From the NCBI GenBank assembly GCA_019636215.1, contig JAHBXZ010000003.1, forward strand, positions 62,001-126,000: 64,000 bases of DNA, written 5' to 3'. Both the position numbers and the translations under genes were made by a program. Shown here in pieces: positions 1 to 8,127 of the stretch. The notes under the pieces were generated by a model. That model was not told the DNA's origin. It worked only from the letters and a program-made list of their open reading frames with translations, and did no database searches. The stretch comes from Planctomycetota bacterium. Its GTDB lineage: Bacteria; Planctomycetota; UBA8742; UBA2392. Each line of letters begins with the position of its first letter. Position 1 is the first letter of the stretch.

Positions 1-499
1 TGGCGCGGGCTACCCGGCGCGAATGCCGCTCTTCGCCAAATCGCCAGAGGATGTCCGCCAGGTCTGCCTCGGATGTCTCGGCCAGCAGCTCCAGCGCCGT
101 CGAACCGGAATCGTCGCCCATGCGCATATCCAGCGGGCCATCGCGCATGAAACTGAAGCCGCGTTCGGGAACGTCCAGCTGAGGACTGCTGACACCCAGG
201 TCTAACAGCAACCCTGAGGCACCGCCCAGACCCAGCTGTTGGAGCACGTGGGGCCAGTCCCCGAAGCATCCGTGGCAGACAACGGCACGATCACCGTAAC
301 CTCGCAGACGCTCAGTTGCAGCTGCCACGGCGCGCGGGTCGCGGTCGATGCCGACAACCCGCAGTCCTGGGCTTGCGGCAAGCAGGGCTTGGCTGTGCCC
401 GCCATAGCCGCAGGTGCCGTCCACGACAGGCGCGACAGCGAGCTCACGGTGGAAAGCCGCAACGACGGGTCCGCAAAGGACGGGAACGTGCTCGGCCAC
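1..499 (-). CDS. rsmH: 16S rRNA (cytosine-1402-N4)-methyltransferase RsmH, 3' part off the window
   Basis: SAM-dependent methyltransferase that modifies C1402 of 16S rRNA in the cytoplasm. About 166 N-terminal codons are visible. The translation starts AEHVPVL and carries the family motif GTCGYGGHS (SAM site), then VVGIDRDPRA, then LLLDLGVSSPQLD followed by ERGFSF and DGPLDMRMG, which together are diagnostic of RsmH. The start chosen is GTG at 499-497, four bases after the stop of the upstream small gene, because family similarity begins there; no ATG is available in frame. The gene follows mraZ and one small gene, the usual start of a division/cell-wall cluster. The 3' end lies outside the window, so intactness cannot be judged. 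Confidence 0.93.
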   Translation of the reverse strand, partial: MAEHVPVLCGPVVAAFHRELAVAPVVDGTCGYGGHSQALLAASPGLRVVGIDRDPRAVAAATERLRGYGDRAVVCHGCFGDWPHVLQQLGLGGASGLLLDLGVSSPQLDVPERGFSFMRDGPLDMRMGDDSGSTALELLAETSEADLADILWRFGEERHSRRVARA

Positions 500-503
500 G
501 TGC

Positions 504-761
504 TCACGCGACCTCCGCCAGCCGGGCACTTTCGGCCTTCTCGGCCAGGCTGAGGATGCGTGTGACGTAGGGGCTGAACTCGACACCGCCAGGGGTGATC
601 TCGCGAACGCGGGCCAGCAAGGCCTTGACGCGGCGAATCTCCGGCAGATAGCGGCGGACGCGATCCTCGAAGTCATCAGCCGTGCCGGCCTGCAGCAGCT
701 CGCTGACAGCCTTCAGACCGTGCGGATCATCTTCCTGGCGCGTGTTACGAAGCAATTCCAT
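504..761 (-). CDS. Small unknown protein between mraZ and rsmH
   Basis: An 85-residue charged, helical protein (starts MELLRNTRQEDD) with no family I recognise. It ends LAEKAESARLAEVA, four bases before the rsmH start, so it is very likely cotranscribed and perhaps translationally coupled. The ATG at 761 is preferred over an in-frame ATG at 791 because a purine-rich AAGGGGGGAG lies just upstream of it, although the spacing is short. No signal peptide or membrane segment is seen. In other bacteria this slot is usually empty, or FtsL follows rsmH. This protein has no hydrophobic helix, so it is not FtsL. Confidence 0.65.
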   Translation of the reverse strand: MELLRNTRQEDDPHGLKAVSELLQAGTADDFEDRVRRYLPEIRRVKALLARVREITPGGVEFSPYVTRILSLAEKAESARLAEVA

Positions 762-946
762 GACTCCCCCCTTGGAGCTAGGTAATGGCAACGCGCGGAC
801 TGGCGCATGAACGCGCCGCGCAATGCCGGATAAAATTGAGAAGAAGGCTAAGTGCGGCCCAGGGCGCCGGGCTGCGGGCGGCCAGCGGTGTCGCTGCTGG
901 CGTGCGCCGGGAGGCCTGTCTCCCGGGGCGCTTTCGCGCCATGGTG

Positions 947-1432
947 TCAGGCCTGCTTCGGCCTGGCTCCATTGAAAATCTCGGCGATCTGTGACGGGTC
1001 CATTCTCTCGAGATGAACCGGCACGTTTTCGTTCCTGGCTTCGTCCGGATCGCAGATCTGAAGGTGGTCGCCCGCCCCAGACACGATCACTTCACCCTTC
1101 AACTTCGCGTATTCGACATGCACTTTGGGCAGCAGGATTCGACCCTGCGCGTCCAATTCCACTTGCTCGACCAGCGACAACAGGTACTGGCGGTGGCGCT
1201 GCTGCGCATCCGGCAAACCCTCGCCCCCGGTCAACTCCTCGATCCGTCGTTCGCCTCCCTCAAGGTCAAAGACCTCCAGGTGTCGGAAGTCAGGCCCGGG
1301 CATCACGTACAGCAGAACCTTGCCGTCAGTGGCAGCCGGAAACCTTGAGCGAAACTTGGCCGGGATGTTGATGCGATTCTTTGCGTCCATCGAGGACGTG
1401 GCGGAACCGAAGTATCGCTGCGGTCTCGCCAT
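947..1432 (-). CDS. mraZ: Transcriptional regulator MraZ
   Basis: DNA-binding repressor of the division and cell-wall cluster, 161 residues, with two SpoVT/AbrB-like swapped-hairpin domains. The N-terminal half carries DAKNRINIPAKFR and the C-terminal half carries LDAQGRILLPKVHVEYAKL, the two signature repeats of the family. The ATG at 1432 is chosen because GGGAGGGGAA precedes it directly and MARPQRYFGS matches the family N-terminus; a longer frame to 1468 would run into the operator. Downstream on the same strand are a small gene and rsmH. Three CCCACTT-type boxes overlap its promoter, so autoregulation is likely. Confidence 0.95.
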   Translation of the reverse strand: MARPQRYFGSATSSMDAKNRINIPAKFRSRFPAATDGKVLLYVMPGPDFRHLEVFDLEGGERRIEELTGGEGLPDAQQRHRQYLLSLVEQVELDAQGRILLPKVHVEYAKLKGEVIVSGAGDHLQICDPDEARNENVPVHLERMDPSQIAEIFNGARPKQA

Positions 1433-1450
1433 TTCCCCTCCCACGCGCCT

Positions 1451-1479
1451 ACTATACCCCACTTTCACCCACTTGGCAA
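1451..1479 (-). promoter_or_regulatory. Sigma-70-type promoter of mraZ
   Basis: Reading on the minus strand, TTGCCA (1479-1474) and TATAGT (1456-1451) are separated by exactly 17 bases and lie just upstream of the mraZ ribosome-binding site. The match to the sigma-70 consensus is good. The start of transcription is inferred, not shown. Confidence 0.7.
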
Positions 1480-1492
1480 ATCAAACGACCCA
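1458..1492 (-). promoter_or_regulatory. MraZ operator: three TGGG boxes
   Basis: On the minus strand AGTGGG occurs three times. The CCCA cores on the plus strand are at 1458-1461, 1468-1471 and 1489-1492, spaced 10 and 21 bases, close to one and two helical turns. MraZ is known to bind direct TGGG repeats spaced by a helical turn upstream of its own gene. Two boxes lie between the -35 and -10 elements and one lies upstream of -35, consistent with repression. Confidence 0.72.
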
Positions 1493-1727
1493 CTTTCTAC
1501 AAAATTCTTTACTGAACAGTACTTACATCCGTTTCCGAGCAGGTACAACCATCTAATTGCGCTACATGGTCCCATGAAGGCCCATATGTTGTGGTATAAC
1601 GCTGGCTGTGTCGTCGAAAACCACAGCACAAAATCACAATAATCGATAAGAAAATGGCCTTACCCGCCACAATTCCCCACCACGCTCGCCCCTTCCCCTG
1701 CCGCGCTTGCTCCAGCACAATCCCGTT

Positions 1728-2669
1728 ATGCCGGAGAGCCACTTCGCAGATCGCCTTCAGGCCGCCATAGACACCAAAGGCGCGCCGGTCTGCGCCGGTC
1801 TCGACCCCCGCCCGGACTGGATTCCCGCCAGTTTCTTTGAAGCTTCCATGCAGGCACACGGCCGCACACCCGCGGCGATTCGCGCGGCGGTCAAGGCTTT
1901 CTGCATGGAAGTGCTCGAGCTGGTTGCGCCGTATGTTCCTGCCACGAAGCCGCAAGTGGCGTTCTTTGAGGCGCTGGGGCCGGAAGGCCTGACAGATTTT
2001 TCGGCACTGTGCGCGCGCGCGCGTGAACTCGGAATGCTGGTGATCGCCGACGTGAAGCGTGGCGACATCGGCAGCACGGCTGAAGCCTACGCCCAGAGCC
2101 TGTTCGGGGCTGCCGCGGTGCAGGGCGTGAACATTGAATCGATGCATGTGGACGCCGCCACAATCAACCCTTACCTGGGTGCCGATGGAGTGCTTCCTTT
2201 CATAGACCGGGCACATGCCGAAGGCGCAGGCGTGTACATTCTTGCCCGCACCAGCAACCCCGGCAGCGCGGAGTTCCAGCAACTTGAGCTGAAGCAGGGC
2301 GGTTCGGCCGTTGACGAAGTGGCCCGCAGAATCAGCGCCTGGGGCGCGGCCAGCATCGGCCAGAGCGGCTACAGCGATGTCGGCGCGGTAGTCGGCGCAA
2401 CCCATTCCGACGCGGCCGCGCGCCTGCGCGAGCTGATGCCACACACTCCATTTCTCGTACCCGGCTGGGGTGCCCAGGGCGGCAGCGCGGAAACCGTGCG
2501 CGCATGCTTTGATTCGCGCGGGCGCGGCGCGCTTGTGAACAGCAGCCGTGGCGTGATGCACGCCTATGCCGCTGGCCCGCTGAAAGATTACGGTCACGCA
2601 CGCTGGCGCGAGGCCGTCACAGCCGCCGCCAAGGCCTTCCGCGACGAGATTGCAGCCCTGATTCGCTGA
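1728..2669 (+). CDS. pyrF: Orotidine 5'-phosphate decarboxylase, type 2
   Basis: Catalyses the last step of UMP synthesis, decarboxylation of OMP, in the cytoplasm. The 313-residue length and the signature ADVKRGDIGSTAEAYA (about residues 107-122, with the catalytic Asp-Lys-Asp set) identify the longer PyrF type found in actinobacteria, planctomycetes and others. CAGLDPRPDW near the N-terminus and VPGWGAQGG near residue 245 are further family landmarks. ATG 1728 is preferred to an in-frame TTG at 1707 because the family begins near here; neither has a clear ribosome-binding site. It is divergent from mraZ and single, followed closely by an unrelated exported protein. Confidence 0.94.
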   Translation: MPESHFADRLQAAIDTKGAPVCAGLDPRPDWIPASFFEASMQAHGRTPAAIRAAVKAFCMEVLELVAPYVPATKPQVAFFEALGPEGLTDFSALCARARELGMLVIADVKRGDIGSTAEAYAQSLFGAAAVQGVNIESMHVDAATINPYLGADGVLPFIDRAHAEGAGVYILARTSNPGSAEFQQLELKQGGSAVDEVARRISAWGAASIGQSGYSDVGAVVGATHSDAAARLRELMPHTPFLVPGWGAQGGSAETVRACFDSRGRGALVNSSRGVMHAYAAGPLKDYGHARWREAVTAAAKAFRDEIAALIR

Positions 2670-2765
2670 ACCTGGGGCGGCACTTTTCGTTGATAATGCA
2701 GGGCCGGGGTTGAGCCTTTGGGTCGATTCATGCACACTGTCGACCCCCGAAAGCAGGAGATTCCC

Positions 2766-3848
2766 GTGATTCGACATGCGCTGACATTGCTGCTGGTTGC
2801 ATCCACATTCGCCTGCGCGGCAAGTGCTGACATGATTTCTTACCTGAGGCGCGCCGGCGGCAAGGTGACGATTGAGTCCGTGGACAACGTCACCGTCACG
2901 GCCTGGAACGCGCGCCAGGTAAGCTACCGCACTGCCGACAACAAGACCGGCACTGTGACCAGCGCCGATGTGATTTCCCTGGTTCGCGCCGGCGGCAGCA
3001 TGAGCCGGGAGCTTGAAGCCGCCATCGCCGAAATGGCCAACGACCCGCAGGCCGCGGAAAAGGCCCTGCAGGACCTGACCAACAAGGGCAATGACCTCGA
3101 TAAAGAGGAAGCCTTGTTCCGCAAGGCCGAACTGTGGGCAGGCGAAGCCCGCACCAGCGGCAAGACATCTGCCTACACGCAGGCCATCACAGACTTCGGC
3201 ACCTACACCAATCGCTTCAAGGCCGGATACTTCGCCCGCGACGCCTATACCTCAATGGCGGACTTTCAGCGCAAACTCAAGCGCGTTGCCGACGCGCGCA
3301 CCACACTGCGTGCCATGATCAACGCCGATGCGGCACTGCAGCGCCTGGGCAACCAGAAGCTGGGCGAGCTCGAGGCCTCACAGGGCGACTGGAAGGCCGC
3401 GCTGACGGCATTCAAGGCTGCCGAAGGCGGCTCTGGCGACGACAAGAACGCCCGCTACCTCGCATTGGCGTGGCAGGGCGTGGCCACACTGAAGAACGGT
3501 GACGCTGCAGCAGCGCGCACTATTCTGGAGACCGTCACCAACGACGAGACATTCCAGGACGAAGGCAATGAAGACGAACTTGCGCTGGCGGTTGCCTACC
3601 CGGCGCTTGGCGATGCCTACTACGCGGCCGGAAACTTCACCAAGGCCTACGACGCCTATGTGCTGGCCGGTTACTACATCTGGTGGAGCGGCCTTGAAAA
3701 CGAAGGCTATGTTCTGGCGCAGGCCTATCTGTGCGCCAAGAAGTTGCAGGGCACAGACGAGAAGTGGAAGGCCCGCACGGAAAAGCTGCGCACCGCGCTT
3801 GCGGTCAGCTATCCGCGCGACCTGCAACGTGCCGACAGCGAGAAGTAA
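2766..3848 (+). CDS. Exported TPR-like protein
   Basis: A 360-residue protein with an N-terminal Sec signal peptide (hydrophobic LTLLLVASTFACAASA) and then a helical region. Repeats of the type GDWKAALTAFKAAE, LGDAYYAAGNFTKAYDAYVLAGYY and KAELWAGEARTSGKTSAYTQAI indicate tetratricopeptide-like repeats from about residue 95 to the end. A short beta-rich segment (GKVTIESVDNVTVTAW) lies between the signal peptide and the helices. The GTG start at 2766 is chosen because GGAG sits six bases upstream and the signal peptide then begins at the N-terminus. It probably acts as a periplasmic scaffold; no specific partner is suggested. A strong terminator follows. Confidence 0.8.
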   Translation: MIRHALTLLLVASTFACAASADMISYLRRAGGKVTIESVDNVTVTAWNARQVSYRTADNKTGTVTSADVISLVRAGGSMSRELEAAIAEMANDPQAAEKALQDLTNKGNDLDKEEALFRKAELWAGEARTSGKTSAYTQAITDFGTYTNRFKAGYFARDAYTSMADFQRKLKRVADARTTLRAMINADAALQRLGNQKLGELEASQGDWKAALTAFKAAEGGSGDDKNARYLALAWQGVATLKNGDAAAARTILETVTNDETFQDEGNEDELALAVAYPALGDAYYAAGNFTKAYDAYVLAGYYIWWSGLENEGYVLAQAYLCAKKLQGTDEKWKARTEKLRTALAVSYPRDLQRADSEK

Positions 3849-3863
3849 TGCCCGCCAAACTGG

Positions 3864-3894
3864 AAAGCGCCGCGCACTGTGCGCGGCGCTTTTT
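3864..3894 (+). terminator. Rho-independent terminator
   Basis: AGCGCCGCGC (3866-3875), loop ACTGT, GCGCGGCGCT (3881-3890), then TTTT. It ends the transcript of the exported TPR-like gene and insulates the convergent membrane-protein gene that stops at 3917. Confidence 0.9.
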
Positions 3895-3916
3895 GTTGCA
3901 CCGTGAGAAAGCACCC

Positions 3917-4930
3917 TCACGCGAGTTCGCGACCACTGGCGATCCGCACTGCGCGAACAAAGTCGTCCGGCGACGGTGTGCTGACATCGCTTTCGGTGAT
4001 GTCGACTTTTCCGTGGGGCGTTTCGAACGACCATGCCCGTTCATCACTGGTGCCGGATTGGCGCCACACCACAAGTTCGTTCCAGTGCAGCACCTGTTTG
4101 AGATCGTCGCGGTTGCCCTGCCATAGCCCCTTGTCATCCACTACCACCAGCGGAGGCCCGACTCTCAGCCAGTTGCGGCGAAGCCGCCACAGGTAGATCT
4201 CCAGCCCTGCCAGCAGTGCCACCACCCCGCCAACCAGGATTGATCGAGAAATCACCGCGGTCACAATCCATGGAATCGTGAACAACCCCACAAACACCAG
4301 CGCACAGCCCAGTTGCCTCTGATCGCGAGAGAACTCCGCGCGGGCCATTGTCCCGGCGGGCCGATAGGGCACTTCCGGCGCGGGGCCGGATGGTGGCATC
4401 ACCAGGCCTAAGTCGCGTCCGCAGAACTGCCGAACGGTGTGTTCAAAGGCTGCACCGCCCTGCTGGGCAACCCGGTCGGCCAGGATGCGGTGGCGCTTGC
4501 CATTTGCGATGAAGTACCACGAATCCATGAACTTGCCAGCGTTGCGGCGCTCCACTCCGGCCAGGTCCTCCCACCGCAGCAGCAGCCTGGGCCGGCTGAT
4601 CCGGCCCTTCCACAGCCCAGTCTGGTCCAGCCTTATGCAAAGTGGTCCGAACACCGGCCGCCCCAGCAGGTCGTGAAGCACCAGCAGGGACGGCACCATC
4701 AAGGCAACGCCAATCAGCGCAAAGGGCAGAGTAAACAAAAGGTTCAGAACATGGGCCCAAGAGTGCAGCTTCAGGCCGCTCTGCAACAGGTTCCCCAGCG
4801 GCAGCATGAAAACCACGGCCATGCCAGGCAGGAAAGCCGCACCGGCCAGCACATGAGGCAAGGGATAACTGTAGATTTTGGGCTTGGGTGGCGTTCGCGG
4901 GCTGTTGCTGGCCTCGTTCACGACCGTCAT
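3917..4930 (-). CDS. Uncharacterised multi-pass membrane protein
   Basis: About 337 residues. Two hydrophobic segments lie near the N-terminus (around LPHVLAGAAFLPGMAVVF and LNLLFTLPFALIGVALMV) and two in the middle (LGCALVFVGLFTIPWIV and ILVGGVVALLAGLEIYLW). Between and after them are two similar soluble segments, each reading roughly as beta-strands with a W-containing core (GLWKGRISRPRLLLRWEDL and GLWQGNRDDLKQVLHWNEL), suggesting a duplicated PH-like unit attached to paired helices. No enzyme motif is visible. It follows the receiver-domain gene by about 50 bases and is probably cotranscribed with it. ATG 4930 is preferred over a TTG at 4960, but no strong ribosome-binding site supports either. 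Confidence 0.7.
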   Translation of the reverse strand: MTVVNEASNSPRTPPKPKIYSYPLPHVLAGAAFLPGMAVVFMLPLGNLLQSGLKLHSWAHVLNLLFTLPFALIGVALMVPSLLVLHDLLGRPVFGPLCIRLDQTGLWKGRISRPRLLLRWEDLAGVERRNAGKFMDSWYFIANGKRHRILADRVAQQGGAAFEHTVRQFCGRDLGLVMPPSGPAPEVPYRPAGTMARAEFSRDQRQLGCALVFVGLFTIPWIVTAVISRSILVGGVVALLAGLEIYLWRLRRNWLRVGPPLVVVDDKGLWQGNRDDLKQVLHWNELVVWRQSGTSDERAWSFETPHGKVDITESDVSTPSPDDFVRAVRIASGRELA

Positions 4931-4981
4931 TCTCGCGTCACAACAGGCCGCCTGCAACAATCTAACGATTACAATGTGGGT

Positions 4982-5323
4982 TCAGTTTTGCAGGCTGCGG
5001 ATCAAGGCGTCGATCTGGCTGAACTCCAGTTTGCCACAGGCCGCGTCGGCACCGGCTCGCAGCAGGGCGGCATTCAGGTGTTCGTAGGCCGAGACGCCGA
5101 TGATGATCGGGCGGCGCCCGTTGCCTCCAAGCTCGGCGAGAAGCTCCTCTCCCTTGCCGTCGTCCAGGTCGTAATCCAGCAGCAGCAGGTCGTATTGCGC
5201 AGCGGCCATGGCGTCGCGGGCCTCGCGCAAGGTCTTTACGATCTGAACCTGGTGCGCGGCCAGAAACTTGCGCGCGACAAGGTTCGAGAAGACCTCATGA
5301 TTTTCTACAAAGAGTATGCGCAC
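4982..5323 (-). CDS. Stand-alone response-regulator receiver domain
   Basis: A 113-residue protein consisting only of a CheY-like receiver fold. The phosphoacceptor is D50 in LLLLDYDLDD, the switch Ser is in IIIGVSAY (S79) and the conserved Lys is K98 in ACGKLE. The acidic pair normally following the first strand is E7-N8 instead of two acids, so Mg2+ binding may be altered. There is no output domain; it probably signals by protein contact. The start is GTG at 5323. The kinase gene upstream and the membrane-protein gene downstream lie within about 60 bases, so these probably form one transcript. Confidence 0.88.
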   Translation of the reverse strand: MRILFVENHEVFSNLVARKFLAAHQVQIVKTLREARDAMAAAQYDLLLLDYDLDDGKGEELLAELGGNGRRPIIIGVSAYEHLNAALLRAGADAACGKLEFSQIDALIRSLQN

Positions 5324-5381
5324 GGATTGATTGTACGCGCGGCGAACCGGCAGGGCCGAAGGAAAGTCTGCAGCCTGGGGT

Positions 5382-6683
5382 CTAGGTCACCAGAAACAGG
5401 ATAAGGAACAGGATCGCTGCCAACGCGGCCACCAGGGCAGCGCCGCCGGCAATGGCAAACTTGCCCTGCAGGGTTTCGGCCCGCGTCTCCAGTTGCTTGA
5501 TGCGCTCGGCCATTTCGGCGTGGCGGTTCTTTTCAATGTTCAGCGCCCGCATGATGCTGGATTTGCCGATTTCGTACTTCGGCGGAGACTTCGGCTTGTG
5601 CGCCTCGCGCAGCGCCTCCAGGTCGACAAACAGGCTGCTAAGGTTCGAGTAACGCCCGTTGGGGTCTTTGGCCAGCATGCGTTTGAGAACATCGATCACA
5701 TCGTCGGAAAGGCTTGGACGATACTGGCGAGGGTCGGGCATCGGCTCGCGCGTGTGGGCCAGCATGACGCGGCTTGGCGTGCCGTTGTACATCGGGCGGC
5801 CGGTAAGCATGTGATAGAACGTGGCACCCAGGCTGTAGACGTCGGCGCGATAGTCCACGTCTTCTTTACCCATGGCCTGTTCGGGTGCGATGTAATCGGG
5901 CGTGCCCAGCACCATGCCTTCGTAGCCAAGTTCCTTGTCCAGCCGGCTCTTCACGAACCCGAAATCACCCAGCTTGACCAGCCCGCTGCGCGTCACCATC
6001 ACGTTGCTTGGCTTGATGTCGCGGTGAACGATATCGAAGTCCTTGTAATAGTTGATCGCGCGCACAACCTGGATCACCAGGTCTACAGCGCGGCTGATCT
6101 CCATCTGGTGGCGCGGCGACTCCTTCACCATGTCTTCAACGGTGCGCCCGTCGACGAACTCCATGCTGAAGTAGTAGTAGTCGCCTTCCTTGCCGACGTC
6201 GTACACCTGGATCAGGTTCTGGTGGCTCAGCTTGCCGACAATCCGCGCCTCCAGCACAAAGCGCTTGCGGAACTCGTCGTCGCTCAGCCACTGCAGGTGC
6301 AGCACCTTCAGGGCAACCAGCCGGTTCATGCTGACCTGCCGGGCCTTGAACACGCTGCCCAGCCCGCCCTCGCCAAGGCTTGAAATGATGTCATAGCCTT
6401 TGAACTTCAGGTCGGCCTTGCGCTCGCGGTCCTGCGTAAGGTGCGCCTGGGCGCGCTCCACACGGGCGACATCGGCCTCGGTCATCAGGTGCTTGTCGAG
6501 GACGATCTGCTTCAGCGTAAGGTTCTGGCCCAGGTTGGCGCTGGCCAATTGCTGGTCGCGGCAGGCGTCAAGCTGGTCCTGGGTCAACAGGCCGTTGCGG
6601 ACGGCCAGCACGCCGAAATCGAGGGCACCCTTGCCTTCCCGGTGTTCCAGCGGGTCGGCAAGGGTGCTCGTATCGTCAGACAT
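5382..6683 (-). CDS. Membrane-anchored Hanks-type Ser/Thr protein kinase
   Basis: 433 residues. Residues 20-82 form a helical N-terminal module (VRNGLLTQDQLDACRDQQ, then KHLMTEADVARVERAQ) that resembles the paired helix-turn units of MshEN/GspE N-terminal domains. The kinase domain follows: glycine loop LGEGGLGSVF (about 103-112), ATP-anchoring K126, HRDIKPSN at 220-227, DFG at 240-242 and GTPDYIAPEQ at 260-269, all catalytic residues being present. A coiled coil (MAERIKQLETRAETLQGK) and one C-terminal membrane helix (about 411-431) end the protein, so the kinase faces the cytoplasm with a tail anchor. It lies between a TPR/alpha-CTD gene and a receiver gene in one run. Substrates are unknown. 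Confidence 0.93.
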   Translation of the reverse strand: MSDDTSTLADPLEHREGKGALDFGVLAVRNGLLTQDQLDACRDQQLASANLGQNLTLKQIVLDKHLMTEADVARVERAQAHLTQDRERKADLKFKGYDIISSLGEGGLGSVFKARQVSMNRLVALKVLHLQWLSDDEFRKRFVLEARIVGKLSHQNLIQVYDVGKEGDYYYFSMEFVDGRTVEDMVKESPRHQMEISRAVDLVIQVVRAINYYKDFDIVHRDIKPSNVMVTRSGLVKLGDFGFVKSRLDKELGYEGMVLGTPDYIAPEQAMGKEDVDYRADVYSLGATFYHMLTGRPMYNGTPSRVMLAHTREPMPDPRQYRPSLSDDVIDVLKRMLAKDPNGRYSNLSSLFVDLEALREAHKPKSPPKYEIGKSSIMRALNIEKNRHAEMAERIKQLETRAETLQGKFAIAGGAALVAALAAILFLILFLVT

Positions 6684-6727
6684 CTCGAATTCCCAAAATG
6701 CTGCGCTTATGCGCAGTTTAGCGGCAT

Positions 6728-8029
6728 CTAGCTCTTCAGTGCCAGACCCATCTCGGCCAGCTTCTGGCGCACTTCGTTCAATGACGTCTGGCCGAAGTTC
6801 GGCGCGGCCAGCAGTTCCGGCTCGCTTTGCTCCAGCAGCTCGCCGATTGTCTTGATGCCAAGGCGCTCCATGCAGCGGCGCGAACGCACGGAAAGCTCCA
6901 GCGTCTCAATGCCGCGTGTGAGCTTGTCGTCGGCTGCGGCGGCCGCGGCTGCGGCGGCTGCGGCGGCTGCGTCTTCCGGCGGGGCATAGGCCAGCGCTTC
7001 TTCTGTGCGCATGCCAAGGCGCAGGCCCTTGCTGGCCAGGATGCTCTTGATTTCCTGCAGGCTGGTTTCGCCGAAGTTCTTGTAACTCAGCAGTTCTGAT
7101 TCCGTCTTGAGTATCAAGTCGCCCAGAGTGTCAATCTTCATCTTCTGCAGGCAATTGCGCGAACGCACCGACAACTCAAAGTCCGTGACCGGCGTGCGCA
7201 GGATCTGCAGGCGCTTGTCTTCCTTGCGCTCGCGATCCTCGTCGTACAGCATGTTCTTGCTGGCCTCGGCGTCGCGCTTGAACAGCCGCGCCCGCGGGTG
7301 CGTCGGGAAGTCACGCAGCACAGTCTCGTAGCACTTCAGCGCGAGGTCCCACAGGCCTTCGTCTTCGTACAGCGTGCCCAGGTTGATCAGGACGTCGACC
7401 GAAACCGGCGGGTTCTGGCTGATGCGCTCATAGGCGCGGCGGGCGGCGTCGTCGTCGCCGGCGGCCTGCGCGATTAATGCCAGCACAAACCCGACAACCC
7501 GGTCTTCCGGGTTGGCTTCGTGCAGCGCGACAATCTCCTGCACCGCACCCTCAATGTCGCCGTTGCGGTATTGCAGCTCGACCCGGCAGGCGCGAATGGC
7601 AGGGTGGTCTTCCTTCACGGACTTGGCGATCTTTTCGGCATCAGCCAGGCGGCCCTGGGCCACCAGCGCCCGAAACAGCGGCAGCGCGGTGTGCACGGCC
7701 TTGCTGTCCTTGAACTCGGCGGCAAGCAGTTCTTCACCCTTGGTGTAGAAGCCGCTGTCAACGTAGGCGCGCGCGAGAAAATGCTTGCCCCATGCCGTGC
7801 CGGCCTCGGACTCCAGAATCGCCAGCGCGCGTGAAACGCGACCCAGCAGGAACAGCAGCACGCCGTGACGTTCGCGCGAGGCGTTCCAGTGCTCCAGCGC
7901 GTTCTCTGCCTGGCGCTTCAACACGGGATCGGCGTACAGCCGCTCGCGCATCTCCAGCAGCAGCTTGACATCTGGGCTTTTCGTATCGGTGATTTCGGTC
8001 AGGAAGTCTGCGGCAATGGCAGTGGACAT
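6728..8029 (-). CDS. TPR protein with two RNA-polymerase alpha-CTD-like domains
   Basis: 433 residues. The N-terminal two thirds are helical tetratricopeptide repeats (for example [34 protein letters not shown]). The C-terminal third holds two helix-hairpin-helix domains closely resembling the C-terminal domain of the RNA polymerase alpha subunit: [21 protein letters not shown] with [14 protein letters not shown], and [21 protein letters not shown] with [14 protein letters not shown]. They are joined by a linker with a 13-residue alanine run encoded by GCC/GCA/GCG triplets near 6930-6970. It is not RpoA itself because the N-terminal dimerisation domains are absent. A role in transcription or in DNA/protein binding is plausible but unproven. 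It is the first gene of a run with the kinase and receiver genes. Confidence 0.9.
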   Translation of the reverse strand: MSTAIAADFLTEITDTKSPDVKLLLEMRERLYADPVLKRQAENALEHWNASRERHGVLLFLLGRVSRALAILESEAGTAWGKHFLARAYVDSGFYTKGEELLAAEFKDSKAVHTALPLFRALVAQGRLADAEKIAKSVKEDHPAIRACRVELQYRNGDIEGAVQEIVALHEANPEDRVVGFVLALIAQAAGDDDAARRAYERISQNPPVSVDVLINLGTLYEDEGLWDLALKCYETVLRDFPTHPRARLFKRDAEASKNMLYDEDRERKEDKRLQILRTPVTDFELSVRSRNCLQKMKIDTLGDLILKTESELLSYKNFGETSLQEIKSILASKGLRLGMRTEEALAYAPPEDAAAAAAAAAAAAADDKLTRGIETLELSVRSRRCMERLGIKTIGELLEQSEPELLAAPNFGQTSLNEVRQKLAEMGLALKS

Positions 8030-8092
8030 TCACAGCTCCAATGGGCCATACCCCGACACGGAAAGTACCGGGGCATAGGAATCGAGGCGAAC

Positions 8093-8120
8093 AGGGTAGG
8101 AACGAACCCTCGCATGTCAA
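8093..8120 (-). promoter_or_regulatory. Sigma-70-type promoter of the TPR/alpha-CTD-kinase run
   Basis: Minus strand: TTGACA (8120-8115), a 16-base spacer and TACCCT (8098-8093), about 65 bases before the start codon at 8029. The -35 match is perfect and the -10 match moderate. It lies just downstream of the stop of the preceding minus-strand gene at 8128. Confidence 0.6.
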
Positions 8121-8127
8121 CCGGGTG

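Noticed and set aside
1595..1600. TATAAC as a -10 element for pyrF
   Set aside because: No acceptable -35 hexamer at 16-18 bases upstream, so it is not listed as a promoter.
1509..2777. Long minus-strand open frame (422 codons) opposite pyrF
   Set aside because: It is a mirror of the pyrF coding frame in GC-rich DNA, with low-complexity Ala/Arg/Gly/His translation and no family match.
6930..6973. Trinucleotide repeat as a phase-variation switch
   Set aside because: Changes in triplet number keep the reading frame, so it could change linker length but not switch the gene off.
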